Shown piece after piece: positions 10,750 through 21,251 of a DNA stretch of 64,000 nt (its first letter is position 1; every line of letters begins with the position of its first letter). The stretch comes from Phlebiopsis flavidoalba (lineage: Eukaryota > Basidiomycota > Agaricomycetes > Polyporales > Phanerochaetaceae). Under the pieces are notes generated by a model. It saw nothing but the letters and a program-made list of their open reading frames with translations, searched no databases and was not told the DNA's origin. A program made the translations under genes and the position numbers. The stretch spans positions 434,001 through 498,000 of the forward strand of contig JAOCPU010000021.1 of the NCBI GenBank assembly GCA_035772785.1, read 5' to 3'.

Positions 10750-11940
10750 CTGCCGTCTCAAAGCGTAAACTACTTCACACACACTCGACCCGTGGCACGC
10801 ATCGCACAGCCCGAGCATTGACGCTCGCGTCGCGGTATACGTCCCCGCGGCCCGCGCAGTCGCCGTCGGAGCACATGACGCGCACGCACCCACGCGCCCC
10901 GCGTAGTCGCCGTCCGAGAACATGACGCGCACGCTCACGCGCCCCCACGCAGCCGGCGCGCGGGCACGTGGCGGTCGTCGTGAAGGTCATACAGTTGCGG
11001 ACAAGCAAACTCGACCAATTTGGCGCCGCCAAAGGTGGAATTTTTGTAGGCGACCTAATTCATCCCAAAGTCTATTAAACATCACAGACGTGTTTTTGGA
11101 GCATAGGGGAGTAGTTTGGCACGAGCAGATTTTTGATATCTGTACTTTTTACCAAAAAAAGGTCCGAAAAATTTGGCCGGCACCTAAATATTGGGAGTTA
11201 ATTCGCGGAAAAATGCGCAAAATAATCTACTCGTGAATTGATGCATGAATCCGATTTAAAACAAAGAATTCCGTCATGTATGAAGCGCCTAAATGCGACA
11301 GATTTTTGGCTGTTTTTGGCAGATCTGGCCTGCTATTTGTCTGATGTCTGATAGATATTTGCCCGAAATCAACGCTATGCGCCGCTCCTTTCATTTTCGT
11401 ACCATCAGAAATACATTTGGGTCAATTCGGTCCCCTTGAGGGCGTTCACAGCATCACCGACAAGTTTTGCCAAGACTTAGTCTCCTCCACGACCACAAAA
11501 TTGCACCTTTGGGGCCATTTGGGTGGCCATATGAAGCGCCAAAAAGGCCCAAAAATTTGGCCGGCGCGATTTTACCGTGGGAAAAAACCTCTGGAAGGGC
11601 ATTTTTGGACTCCTTTCGTCTGTCTGATCATGATCCCGTACTCAGTTTAGCTCAGATAATTCAAGTTCGCCCTCTACCCTATTAGTCGAGTTTGCTTGTC
11701 CGCAACTGTAGCGGCGAGGGCGCCGTCTCGGATGCTCATCGTCTGTGCGGTGTCAGTGCTGTGAGACGGGGGAGGGGGGAGGGGGGAGGGGGCGTACGTG
11801 GTTACGCATGGGGCTCAACGGCGGATCGGCGGGTCGTGGCTAGGAGCCGGAGCTGCTCCTCGAGGGCTACAATGCGCGCGTGGAGGTCTGGGGTGTGTGT
11901 TTGCGTAGCATATGGTGGCTGCCTGGACATGGCTATAGTA
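10750..11940 (-). CDS. Orphan coiled-coil family A, unit 1, split by a transposon
   Basis: First of three related genes on this strand; no known family is recognised. Translation from ATG 11940 gives an N-terminal heptad-like segment with DLHARIVALEEQLRLLATTR, closely matching units 2 and 3. The downstream half, with TFTTTATCPRAGCVG and VRVMFSDGDYAGR, lies beyond a 717-bp insertion at 10992-11708 and matches the other units as well. Two near-identical segments 47 bp apart (about 10851-10890 and 10898-10937) repeat the SDGD-AGR part. Without the insert the gene would be about 475 bp. The insertion must inactivate it unless spliced out. The stop is uncertain (10729-10775). Confidence 0.5.
10851..10940. 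repeat. Internal direct repeat in family A unit 1
   Basis: Two copies of a roughly 42-bp segment, with core AGTCGCCGTC-GAG-ACATGACGCGCACGC, offset by 47 bp. The offset is not a multiple of three, so the second copy changes frame. It is clear by eye only in unit 1 of family A. Confidence 0.65.
10990..11710. mobile_element. Non-autonomous TIR element, TA target site (Tc1/mariner-like MITE)
   Basis: The left end 10990-11015 begins TACAGTTGCGGACAAGCAAA and the right end 11685-11710 is its exact reverse complement over 26 bases. Counting the outer TA on each side as target-site duplication, the element is 10992-11708 (717 bp) and starts with CAGT, a common terminus of Tc1/mariner-type elements. 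The interior is AT-rich, has no transposase frame, and carries a direct repeat of AAAAATTTGGCCGGC at 11167-11181 and 11551-11565. It sits inside unit 1 of family A. Units 2 and 3 have no insertion at the matching place, which gives a natural empty site. Confidence 0.85.
11768..11792 (+). other. G-quadruplex-prone tract
   Basis: Four runs of five or six G separated by single A. The tract lies 60 bp from the right end of the 717-bp element, inside the split family A gene. It could fold as a G-quadruplex on the + strand; this is inference from sequence only. Confidence 0.5.
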
Positions 11941-12229
11941 CAGGGGCGGGTAGCTGGAACAGCGACTCGAAGGAGTTTGGAGATGAAGCTCAGGCGCACC
12001 GGGAAGCTGCTTTTAGTACTATCTTTATGACACGACCTTCTGCTTGAATGGCGCCACGCCGATTTGGGTCTAGGAGCATGCGGACCGTGTGACTTGACTG
12101 CCGTTTTTCTGTGTCTTCCCTGCAACGCTGAGAGGTGGAAAGTCGGTTGCAGACACATACCGACTCACAATGAAGTGACACCGTCCTGAGAGGTTGATCA
12201 ATGGGGAAAATGGGCTGACACTGTAACGA

Positions 12230-12530
12230 ATCGCTGTGTGTTTCGAACGGTCCCTTCAGCAGAAAAAATTGCAGGCTGCAATTTCGTCTTCGCATGCAAA
12301 TGTTTGTCAAAAAAATCAAGCTTGAATGGAGGCCGCATCACGTGAAGAAAAACGCAGAGCCCGACTTCGAGCTTGTGTGTCATATGGCTGCGCTCAGAAG
12401 ATAAAAAAAAGAAAGATGAATGGAATGAGGATACTTTATCAGTCCTTAATTAAATTAACCTAGTGCCAGCCGATAGAATACGCATGGTCCTTGAGAGCAA
12501 GCATTGCAGACATCGATATCCTATATAGCA
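12230..12530. other. AT-rich spacer after family A unit 1
   Basis: No gene seen. A runs occur at 12265-12270, 12308-12313 and 12402-12409. Confidence 0.4.
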
Positions 12531-12531
12531 C

Positions 12532-12732
12532 TTGATCAGTCTGCACGATCGGCTTGTTATGCTTGCGACCTTCCAGTTCGAACGTCCACAAGAAGCTGAC
12601 CTCGTACTGGCGAGTATGGACCTCGTTTACAACGCTGACCAGCTTTATTTAAATGTTGCAGTCGGTGATCGGCTGTCGGTGTTTTCCCTTCCATTTGTTC
12701 TGCACAAAACGCTTACTGGAGTGCCCGCATGA
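12532..12732 (+). CDS. Short orphan ORF, 66 aa
   Basis: Uninterrupted frame from ATG 12532 to TGA 12732 starting MISLHDRLVMLATFQFERPQ and ending PFVLHKTLTGVPA. No known family. It overlaps on the opposite strand the edge of the dispersed repeat at 12775-13130. Equally it may be a chance frame. Confidence 0.2.
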   Translation: MISLHDRLVMLATFQFERPQEADLVLASMDLVYNADQLYLNVAVGDRLSVFSLPFVLHKTLTGVPA

Positions 12733-12774
12733 GATGCGCGAGGGTGACAGAGCGCTAGTCTCTCTAGCCAGACC

Positions 12775-13130
12775 TTGAAAGTCGATGACATCAAGAAGTA
12801 TGGAAAGGATAGTCTTCGAGAGTACTCGCCTTCACTCACGTCCTAGACGCCCTTAAGCTCATGCTACGTGTCGCCTGCTTTTATACCTGCATCTTCTAAG
12901 TAAGACGTCCACAAGGAGCTACCATCACGCAGAGTGTGGCCACAACGGACGACGGCGCTATCCAGCTCTCTCGTCGACCCTTCCGTATGTTTAGGTAGTT
13001 TCTAGGGCAAGTCCATAAGGCGTGCATGAGCACGAGACGGGTCCTTGAAAGTGCCGGTAGTTGTGAGCTCGAAAACGCGTCAAAATCAATGCTGTAGGGA
13101 ATACATGAGTACGAGACGAGCCCTTGAATG
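12775..13130 (-). repeat. Dispersed repeat B, copy 1 (inverted relative to copy 2)
   Basis: The reverse complement aligns by eye along its length with 23035-23330. Shared blocks include CAAGGACCCGTCT-GTGC-CATG, GTGGACGTC-TA, ATGCAGGTAT and a terminal GACT-TCCTTTC. On the minus strand it holds a frame of 130 codons (13288-12896) and then EYSRRLSFPYFL; the related segment at 14310-14530 (-) reads TKVPSKIILPYVLLQ. It is probably a decayed member of a gene or transposon family I cannot name. Confidence 0.55.
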
Positions 13131-13336
13131 TGGATGCGCGCCAGAAGGCGGCACCACATGCACCCCCGTCCGCCATTTAGGGTGCTGGACGTATCAAAAA
13201 ACTGCCAGCAAACCAATGACTCTGTCTGGGCACCCAACGCCATGAAGTCGACCTCCTGTACGGATATGTCTTCGTCTCTATTCCACACATTTCAAAAACA
13301 CGTTGTTCAGGATCCACACGTTGAGACAACAAACAC

Positions 13337-13816
13337 TCACCCTACGACCGCCTCCGCCCCGGTTGCAAGCACACTCGTCACCTTCGTCCGTCTTGATTGC
13401 ACGTCTTGCACAAGTGCGCTCCCTTCACGCTCCTCCGTCGCGGTACGCGTTGTTTTGGCCCGCGTAGTCGCTTGGTCGGAGAACACATGGACCGGCACGC
13501 TCACGCTCGACCCCGTGCACGCATCGCGCTGCGGACACGCCCGAACCCGTGCGTCGTGAAAGGGCCGATCGCGCCGTTGTGGCCAGGCCAGACGTTCATT
13601 GGTCTGCCGAGGGATGTGGCGTGAGATCGTCGTTTGTGGATACAAGGAAGTGCAGGCGAAGCGTACGTGGTTTCGGCATGGGCTCTGCAGCGGCGGGGTA
13701 GCGGGTCGCCGATATCTTGGACTCTGAGCTTTTCTTCCAGGATCGCTACGCGCGATTGGAGGTCCGGGAAGTCCGCGGGCGGGGTGTTTGATTATCCCAT
13801 CATCGATGGCTGACAT
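13337..13816 (-). CDS. Orphan coiled-coil family A, unit 2
   Basis: Unrecognised small protein related to units 1 and 3. From ATG 13816 it reads MSAIDDG, then after a frame change DFPDLQSRVAILEEKLRVQD, the same heptad-like segment as the other units. The second half contains INERLAWPQRRDRPF (in another frame NVWPGHNGAIGPFTTH), followed by VSVPVHVFSDQATTRAKTTR and a charged tail EEREGSALVQDVQSRRTK. There is no insertion where unit 1 carries the 717-bp element. Non-coding sequence upstream (13817-14100) is also related between units, including the block CCTGATCGGA-GGAAAC. A coding role is supported by conservation of the coiled coil and the VFSD segment. Confidence 0.45.
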   Translation of the reverse strand: MSAIDDGIIKHPARGLPGPPIARSDPGRKAQSPRYRRPATPPLQSPCRNHVRFACTSLYPQTTISRHIPRQTNERLAWPQRRDRPFHDARVRACPQRDACTGSSVSVPVHVFSDQATTRAKTTRTATEEREGSALVQDVQSRRTKVTSVLATGAEAVVG

Positions 13817-14309
13817 GACTACAGGGTAGACAGTGTGGTGGTCAGTCTGAAGCTCGGCGCGGTTCAATGCTGCTTTAGTACTGTGTCCTGGATACAGATG
13901 GCGCCGTAGTAGTAGGATACGAGAACCCTCGTCACAAACCACGAGACATGTCATATAAAACGCAGTTTTGATCGATTTATGTCTATTTCCTGCAATTCTC
14001 AGGTTCAAGGTGTTGATCGCGAACATACCGGTTCGCAATGAGCAAGTGTCGTCCCAGGGGAATCCTGATCGGAAGGAAACGACGTGGCGACTGTGTTGTC
14101 AGGTGCGACCATGAGTATTCTCTGGGCGGACCCTTGGCATGCTAGTCAGACAAACGTGCCTTCCGTTACGTCTTCGCTGCTAGGGTATGCTGGGGAATGA
14201 AGCATTGCACCCACGTTAAATGAACCCAAAACATTAGACCGAGAAGGAGAGATAGAAAAAGCAACCATACGTCCGATGAAGAAAGTTCATCATCTCCCAT
14301 GTCGTAACT

Positions 14310-14530
14310 GCCTATGTTCCAGTCAATAAGAGACATTGAAGCAGGACATACGGTAGGATAATCTTCGAGGGTACCTTCGTCCTCTCCAGCCTACCCTCAA
14401 ACTCAAAACGCCGGGTTCCGTGTTCTGTATACTTGAGCCCTTTCGAGTAGAATATCACGTGGAGGCTAACGTCGCAGAAGGAGGCCTCAATGAGTCTTTC
14501 TAACTTTATATCGTCGCCCTCTGTGCACAT
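14310..14530 (-). other. Remnant related to dispersed repeat B
   Basis: A 72-codon minus-strand frame with RLERTKVPSKIILPYVLLQC resembles the end of repeat B copies (EYSRRLSFPYFL and KYPCRLSFRYVIL). It lies between family A units 2 and 3 and suggests that the duplicated block once included both. Weak, by eye. Confidence 0.3.
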
Positions 14531-15257
14531 GGGTCACGGTTATAGGACTCTGTTCAGCCTTTTTAGGCAGAGGTCCAGTCTGTGGGTATGGTGTGGGAAA
14601 AATCTAAAACCATTCAAGGCTATTAATGAGATCCGAGCAATTACACGACGAGTTCACGCTGGCGCCGCTCTCTCGCCCTTGTGTGAAGTTTCCCCTCCCA
14701 TGACAGTGATCACCTAATCATAAGACCTTCAAACTGGTCGAATCGTCGGAGATTAGATTACCGGTACAGGTCCTGACGGAATCAAGGTCCGATAATGACC
14801 GATGTCAGCAAGGTGCTTACCGTCGTGGTAAGCTTTCTTTGCTCTATAACAGCTGGGAAGCGTAGTTTACTTACTTTCCATACCCGCGAGCCACGAAAAA
14901 CCGGCCTGTCGCCGTCTGAATTCCTCGGCGGTATTGGACACAGCGCTGTGGAGATGATTGAATTAAGGCATTTCACGCCATGGTATCTTCGTGCTGGGTC
15001 CACAACATCTAGTGCAGGGCGTATGCGGAGTAAATTCACGTTTTATTGGCAAGTGACATAGCATCTGCTTGTTATGCGATTTTATCTAAGGCTCATCAGT
15101 CACTGACCGAGGGATCCTGATCCTGTCTCCGTGTGTGCGCCGCAGTCGCCTTCTCCTTCGGACTGCTTCGGGTCTACACACTTCGTCAACACACACCTCC
15201 GTCCCGCACCAGCAGCAAGCACTCACCGCCAGCCGCCTCAAAACACGCGTCTCGAGC

Positions 15258-15648
15258 TTACTCCGCACACACGCCGTGAGGCGACACAACGTCACACCGC
15301 GCGGACTGCACGCTCTCGTCTTGGTACGTGTGTTGTCGGAGCCCCGGTGGTGTCCGTCGGAAAAACATGGTCGGCACGCGCACGCGCCCCGCGCAGCCGT
15401 CGCGTCGCGGGCACGAGGCGGTCGTCGTGAAGACGACTGCGCCGCTGCCCAGCTGGATGGTCATCGTCTACGGCGGGCGGTTCACGGTGTGAGCATTGGG
15501 AAGGGTGCGTGGTATGGCGCAGGGACGTACGTGGTTGCGTAGGGGCAGGCCGGCCGGGGACGGTTGTCTCCTGGAGCCTGAGCTTCTCCTCGAGGGCTGC
15601 TATGCGCGCGTGGAGATCTGCAATCTGGGTCTGCGAAGTGCTAGACAT
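15258..15648 (-). CDS. Orphan coiled-coil family A, unit 3
   Basis: The best preserved unit, still unrecognised. From ATG 15648 it reads MSSTSQTQIADLHARIAALE and EKLRLQETTV, a clear heptad-like coiled coil, then a Pro/His/Tyr-rich linker. A frame at 15464-15258 gives MTIQLGSGAVVFTTTASCPR, DGCAGRVRVPTMFF and an SDG-HHRGSDNTRT segment in the neighbouring frame. At least two frame changes are needed. The place equivalent to the unit 1 insertion (about 15430-15440) is uninterrupted. Upstream sequence to about 15960 is shared with unit 2, including CCTGATCGGA-GGAAAC. The distance between the coils of units 2 and 3 is about 1.86 kb. Confidence 0.5.
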
Positions 15649-15969
15649 GGCGACGCGAAGGACGGGCAAACGGGATGGAGAGCCTGTAGCTCAGCGCACT
15701 CGGTCGCCGCTTTAATACTGAGTGATAAAAGCTTCGGATGACATGGCATCGTGTCGCTTCGAGTACGGCATGAGATAATCAATTGCGCAGACCACGGGTG
15801 GTGCGAGACGTATGCTAGAATTTTACTTGACTGATGTTGTTCTGCTTTTCTTTCCACTTCGCAGGTTGAAAACCGGCTGCAGACACATCCCGGGTCGCGA
15901 AGGGATGACATAGTCCGATAATCCTGATCGGAGGGAAACCACGATGACAGAAACATAGCGTCATGTGCT

Positions 15970-16535
15970 GCCAATATTGTCATACTTGCGCGTAATTGAG
16001 AGATACATGTGTCTGCGACGTCGATTTTGCGGCGAGTAGGCGTGGGACATGAAATTTTGAAACTTTACGTCTCTCGCGTTGAGGAACTGGATAACCAGAC
16101 TTGGAACCTGCATCAGACAAAGAGCAAAAAAAGAGACAGACGGAAGAGAGCTTACTTCTAATGAACGCGATTAATTGTTCCTCGATGCCGTTATAACCTA
16201 GGATTCTCAGCCAACGGTTACGGGAGAGATGGTCTCGTTCGGCAGTTCCCGAACATTGCGCCTGCCACTAGTGATCATGTAAGACTTACGACTGATTGAA
16301 TCATCGGAGCTTGAACCGACCACTTTGGCTGTCAACTCCGTTTGTTACTCTTGTCCCTACGCTGCTTACGCAGTAAGTACTGCGAAGTCGCGCAAAGTTC
16401 TTGCACCAGAGGGGCCCTACTATTGTGTGTACTCGTCGCTCCCATCCCACTCACACCACAAAAATATGTAATCAAAACACATTAAAATTCATATCCTAAA
16501 CCGGACATTTTTCGTACATCCAAATTAAAATCATA
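15970..16535. other. Spacer between family A unit 3 and GH31 copy 2
   Basis: No gene seen. GAATCATCGGAGCTTGAACCGACC near 16298 resembles GAATCGTCGGAGATTAGATTACC near 14741, so the duplicated block of family A extends into this spacer. AT-rich at 16455-16545. Confidence 0.4.
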
Positions 16536-16539
16536 AACA

Positions 16540-19500
16540 TTAAACATCTCTTACACCCAGCGCACCTCCGCCTTCCCATTCACCCCCACGCTCACGCCCC
16601 TTGACGACCAAGCGCTGCACACCTTCATCATACTCGAACTTCACCTTCTTGCTGCCCACATACACCGCGCTCGGCTTCTGCGCGCCAAGCACAGTGATGC
16701 TCTCGATCTTCTGCGCGACGTGGTAGCTGCCCTTGCCGCTGATGCTCAGCTTGCCGCCCTTGACGCTGAACGCGAGCTCGCGGTGCGGCGTCGGCGGGAC
16801 GCTCTCGCCGTCGTCGAGGTACGCGGAGCCGTCCGCGTGGCCGTCCTTGTCGAGCGAGATGAGGAGCCCGAGCGGGCTCTCGCGGGTCTCGGTCGTGGTG
16901 TAGCCGGGGGTAGGGTGCAGGAGCAGGGGCGGCGCCGGAGCGGATGTGCACGTTGATGTGGCCGAGGGGGCGCGGGCAGGGTGGGTCGTGCCGGTGCTGT
17001 TTGTGTTGTTGACGGCGGCGTGGGTGTACCAGTCGCGCCAGGTGGTGTTTGCGCCGCCGGGGAAGAAGCCTGCCATGCGAGTTAGTTAGTTAGGAAAGAT
17101 AGGGAGGAGGGGGAGGGGGCGTACCGTCGACGGTGGTGACGTTTGGCGTGAGGACGGGCGTGACGAGGAATGTCGCGGCCGACGAGGTACTGCGCGTCGA
17201 CGCCGAAGAGCGCGGGCTCCTCCGGGAACTCGAACCACAGCGCGCGGAGCGGCGGCGTGCCGTGCAGCGACGCGTTCGCGAAGAGCGTGTACTGCCCCAT
17301 CATCAGCCTCCATCTCTCTCATAGGAAAAAGGGGGAACTCACCCAGTAAGGAAGAAGAGTGGGGAGTACCGAATATCGATGGCGGTGCGACTCGCATTCG
17401 CGACGCTATCCCAGCGGTACGGCTCCTGCGGGAGCGCGCTGATAATATTATGGTTGCGGTAGAACGGCATGAACGCGGAGAGCTGCATCCAGCGGTTGCA
17501 GAGCTCCTCGTCCGTGTTGTCGTTGAACCCGCACGTGTCCGCGCCGACGAACGGGATCTGGAAGAGCTGGAACTGCAGCGCGCCCTGATGATGCTGTAGT
17601 GCATGTATACGCCCACGTTGCTGAAGTTGTCGCACGAGCCAGTGGCCCGTCCACTTGCCCGCGCTCGCGAAGGTCGACCGCGAGATCATGAACGGCCGCT
17701 TGCCCGGTGGTGGAGATCGAGGAGGGCTTTGTGTGTCGAGATCTCCTCCATGAGGCCCCACAGGTTGTGCCACGTCCAGCTCGACGTAACCCGCCCGCGT
17801 GCGTCGCGTTTCGTCGCGAGCGCGTGGATCGACAGGCGGGCCGTTGCCTGCGCTGCGTCAGCCTCGCGCCAACATCGTGAATTGAGAAGGGGAAACATAA
17901 CCGTTGTGGATCGCGTACACGGCGGCGTGTTCACCTCGATGTCCTTCTGCTCGCCCGCGCCGATGCCCGCCGCTTCGCGACGGGCACGAACGGCGCCGCG
18001 CCCGCGCCGTACGTGAGCGTGCCGTTGACCTCGTGATGTTCCCGCTCAGCTGCTGGGGGGGCCCGAGATGGCTCGCGTTGTAGCCCTCGGGGTAGGTCGT
18101 GAGGATGTTGCCGGGCTGGCCGGGGAGGATGAAGGGGACGCTCGTGTTCGAGATGTCGATGCCCGTTCCGCCTGCTCTCAATCAGTGTTGGTACACAAAA
18201 GAGAAGGGGACAAGACGCACCAGGAGCCATCGCAGAAACTCGAACGCCTCATTCATATCGAGCCAAATGCCCCGAAAACTCGACGCCGGCCTTGCTCCAG
18301 TTCGTCAGAGCTTCCGCCCAGTACTGGTCCGCGTGCTCCGCGAACCAATCGGGAAAGACGGTGTAGCCGGGCCAGACCTGGCCGACGTACTCGGAGCCGT
18401 CGGGGTTCTTGATGAACGCGTCGAGCTCGACGCCGCGCGTGTACGGGTCGTAGACGTCCGTCGCGTTGACCCTGCTTCGGGATCGCGGCGTCGACGATCG
18501 GGACGTAGTGCTGGTTGTTTGCGCGCTGCCACCACCGCGTTAGCCTCCTTCTACACACGCGAGACAAGGGGAACTCACGAGCTCGCGGATAAAACGCACG
18601 CATCTCCTCGTACGGGAACGACACCGGGTCCGCCGTGAAATCGCGCACGGCGTGGTAGACATCGATATCGTTCCACATCACCTCGAGCGGAATGTCCGCC
18701 TCGCGCATGCGCGCGACCGCCTCCTTCGTCTCGTTCACGCTGCTGTAGCCCCAGCGGCACAGCTGGAAGCCGAACGCCCACGCGGGCTGCCAGGTGGGCA
18801 GCCCGACGACGCGCGGCCGTACTGCTCGACGACCTTTTGGGGCGACGGGCCGGAGAGGAAGTAGAAGTAGTCGAGCGTGCCGCCGAGCATGCGGTACTCG
18901 ATGAGCGAGACGGGCGAGGAGGGCGGCGTGACGAGGAGGATGTCGGAGCCTCGAGCGGACAGCGCTGTAGAGGAAACGCCGTGCGTCTGGGACGTGCCCG
19001 TCGTTTTTCGTTGTAGCGGTGCTCGAGGTAGATCGGGTGCGAGCCGTACACGTTCTCGTCGACGGGGTCCGCGATTGTCGCGCGCCCACATCGTCCTGGA
19101 TCGTCCCCGTTCCCATTCGCGCCGACGTCGCGCCGGAACCCGCTGCTCGCGACGACCTCACCCAGCCCATACACATTCGCGTCCTTCGGCAGTCCGCGCG
19201 CTCGTGAGCTGCAGGTACTGGTCCTCGAACACGAGCGGGAAGCCGTCGAGCGCTGTCGAGTTGTCGTTCCGCGATGATCGGCGCGATGGGCGTCGGCCGG
19301 GCAGCGACGCCCTTCGCGGCGCTCCCGTGTCGAAAGAGCGGCGTCCCCCCTGGCCGTGCGGCTCGGAGCGGAACGCACGTCGAGTGATCCAACCAGAATG
19401 CGATAAGGGCGAGGGCTCGTAGTTGAACACGAGGTCCGAGGAGGTCTTGTGTGAGCCGGACGAGGGCCCGTCGAGCGTGACGACGTTCTTCGGGATCGTG

Positions 19501-19931
19501 AATTGGGAGTTGTCGGTGTCGAAGATTTTTTTACGTGAAGTCTGTGGACTGTCAGAGAGAAGAGCTCGTGCAAAGGCAGATGGATGCCCACCTCGTGTCA
19601 GAAATCGTAAGTGAACTGGAGGGTGAGGTTCGCGACGTCCTGGGCCGAACGCGTTGCACTCTGCGCCGGCGAGGTTGAGGTGCGCGGTGAGGCCGGTCTT
19701 GGTCTCGTGGAGGCCGCTGAGGGTGTACCCTAGCTGGCTGTCAGCACACGACGCGTCAGACACGCGCAGGGGCGAACGCACCAGGGCAGCTCGTGACATT
19801 GAGCGAATGCCGTCGTCTCACGGGCGGCAAACGTATGTGGGAGCGCGCTCTGCTGGAGGCGCGAGGGCGCACGCGGCGTCCGCGCTGGTGAGCGCAAACA
19901 GCGCGAGCCCCACGAACACGGGGGACAACAT
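16540..19931 (-). CDS. Secreted GH31 alpha-glucosidase, copy 2
   Basis: Same family and role as copy 1. ATG 19931 opens a typical signal peptide, MLSPVFVGLALFALTSADAA. Blocks follow: ECNAFG (about 19660), DGFPLVFEDQYLQLTSA (about 19245-19195), YGLGEVVASSGFRRDVGANG (about 19170-19115), EYRMLGGTLDYFYFLSGPSP (about 18900-18845), LPTWQPAWAFGFQLCRWGYS, DIPLEVMWNDIDVYHAVRDF (about 18700-18640), the nucleophile motif WLDMNE (18248-18265), acid/base region ISRSTFASAGKWTGHWL (about 17690-17640), VLQFQLFQIPFVGADTCGF and a C-terminal beta domain ending GVRDV at 16540. Introns are clear, for example about 17072-17123 with CTAAC branch sites. Third codon positions are far more GC-rich than in copies 1 and 3. 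Indels occur, for example a GGGG just before the WLDMNE block where GGG is expected. Confidence 0.9.
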
Positions 19932-20019
19932 CGCGGTAGGGGGAGGGGGAGCGTGAAAAAGGTCGAGGGGGTCAGAGACACTGTGGCGACACCCCGAGGA
20001 AGCCCCCCCCGACGGCTTT

Positions 20020-20035
20020 TAAGGTCGCCTATATG
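20020..20035 (-). promoter_or_regulatory. Possible core promoter of GH31 copy 2
   Basis: On the minus strand CATATAGGCGACCTTAAAAG lies about 90-105 bp before ATG 19931, a plausible TATA region. By position only. Confidence 0.35.
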
Positions 20036-20039
20036 CCCG

Positions 20040-20600
20040 TGTTTGGCGCTGTTGCGCGCACGGCGCCCGCCCCTGAGGCCAGGGCGCGCACACGGGGCGC
20101 GGGCATGTGCCTCGCGCGAGCACGCAGCAGGCGCGCGGGGCGTGCTTGGCGGCGCCGCGCCCCCGCGATTTGGCTGGACCCCGCCCTGCGCGCGCGCCCC
20201 GTGACCGCATCCTCGGGCGCCCAGAGCAGCGCAGAAACGTGGGCCGCCGAGCCTTCCCGCGGCGAGCTTCGGGCCGCGGTGCGCGTGTCGCTGATCGTTT
20301 TGGTCTGGATGGTTTGCGCTTGCTGCGCTGCAGGCAGCCAAGCGGTGGGCGGCGGTGCGACGACGGTCGCGAGAGGGCCCACGTGCCCGGGGCCCTTTGT
20401 GGCGTTTTTCTGCGCCCGGGGGTGATTATCACGAGCCCCCGTGGGGACCCCCCCGTGGGGGACACCCCAGCCATCTCCCCCACGAGCCCGCTGCCCCCTA
20501 CGAGTATCCCAGAGCATCGTCTATGAGCAGCTCCCTCCGACCCGGGAGCTACAGTCAATTACCGGCCAATGAGACACCCCCACCCACTGATACACCGGCC
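20040..20600. other. GC-rich upstream region of GH31 copy 2
   Basis: Long frames on both strands reflect scarcity of stop codons in GC-rich DNA; none contains a recognisable domain. A CCCCGTGGGGACCCCCCCGT inverted-repeat-like stretch lies at about 20440-20465. Confidence 0.4.
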
Positions 20601-21245
20601 TTACATGATGAAAGTAATATTTAAAATAACGAAAAATTCGGAATAGTGTGAGGAAATGCACTGATCTTCCATGGGCTGAAGGCACGACGTGCAACAGCAA
20701 AGGAGCTATGAGAAGCAAGCCAAAAGGTGTGGGTTTTTGAAAATTTGGCAGAGGACGCTTCGATTTTTTGGGCCCTGCATGTTGCTTTCGGCTCATCGGA
20801 AAAACTTGGTTATAATGATTTGAAACAGTACGAGGAAGTCATCCAGCTTCATGTAGTGGTATTGTTACTCCCTCATATCATGGTCATACCGGGGCATCCG
20901 GAGCGGCAGGATTCGGTGAGGGTGGGTTGGGCGCCTTGGCGAAGAGTGCGAGTAGAGGCGCTGGACGCTGAGTGCCATCAGGCCACGTTTTTGATTGATC
21001 GAGCTGCCATATACGGGCTGTATCATAGGGTGGTACGCCGCTGCCTTTTCACATCATTTGTCCGGCATCGTTCTGGCAGTCAGTAGAAAACATTTCCATT
21101 CCAACCCTATTATATTTACAGAGGTACTGTCACCCCCCCCACACATTCTAATATTTCTATACAAAAATCTCCTCAAGCGGATGCCCCACACGTCGCACGG
21201 CGCGAGCCCTCAGAAAAAATTGGGTGTATCAGTGGCCGGTGATTG
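20601..21245. other. AT-richer intergenic stretch
   Basis: No gene recognised; a frame at 20727-21086 (+) of 119 codons has no recognisable family. Confidence 0.35.
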
Positions 21246-21251
21246 ACTGTA

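Noticed and set aside
16290..16330. TCGGTTCAAGCTCCGA, possible tRNA T-arm
   Set aside because: A related copy near 14740 shows it is part of the duplicated family A block; no cloverleaf can be drawn.
16720..16956. Plus-strand ORFs within GH31 copy 2
   Set aside because: Antisense shadows of the GC-biased GH31 coding sequence.
17860..19600. Very long minus-strand ORFs such as 18253-19392 read as one protein
   Set aside because: They mix correct GH31 blocks with out-of-frame Arg-rich stretches after indels; the gene-level model is preferred.
20030..20560. Overlapping ORFs of 130-200 codons upstream of GH31 copy 2
   Set aside because: Open on both strands in several frames, low complexity, no domain; compositional.
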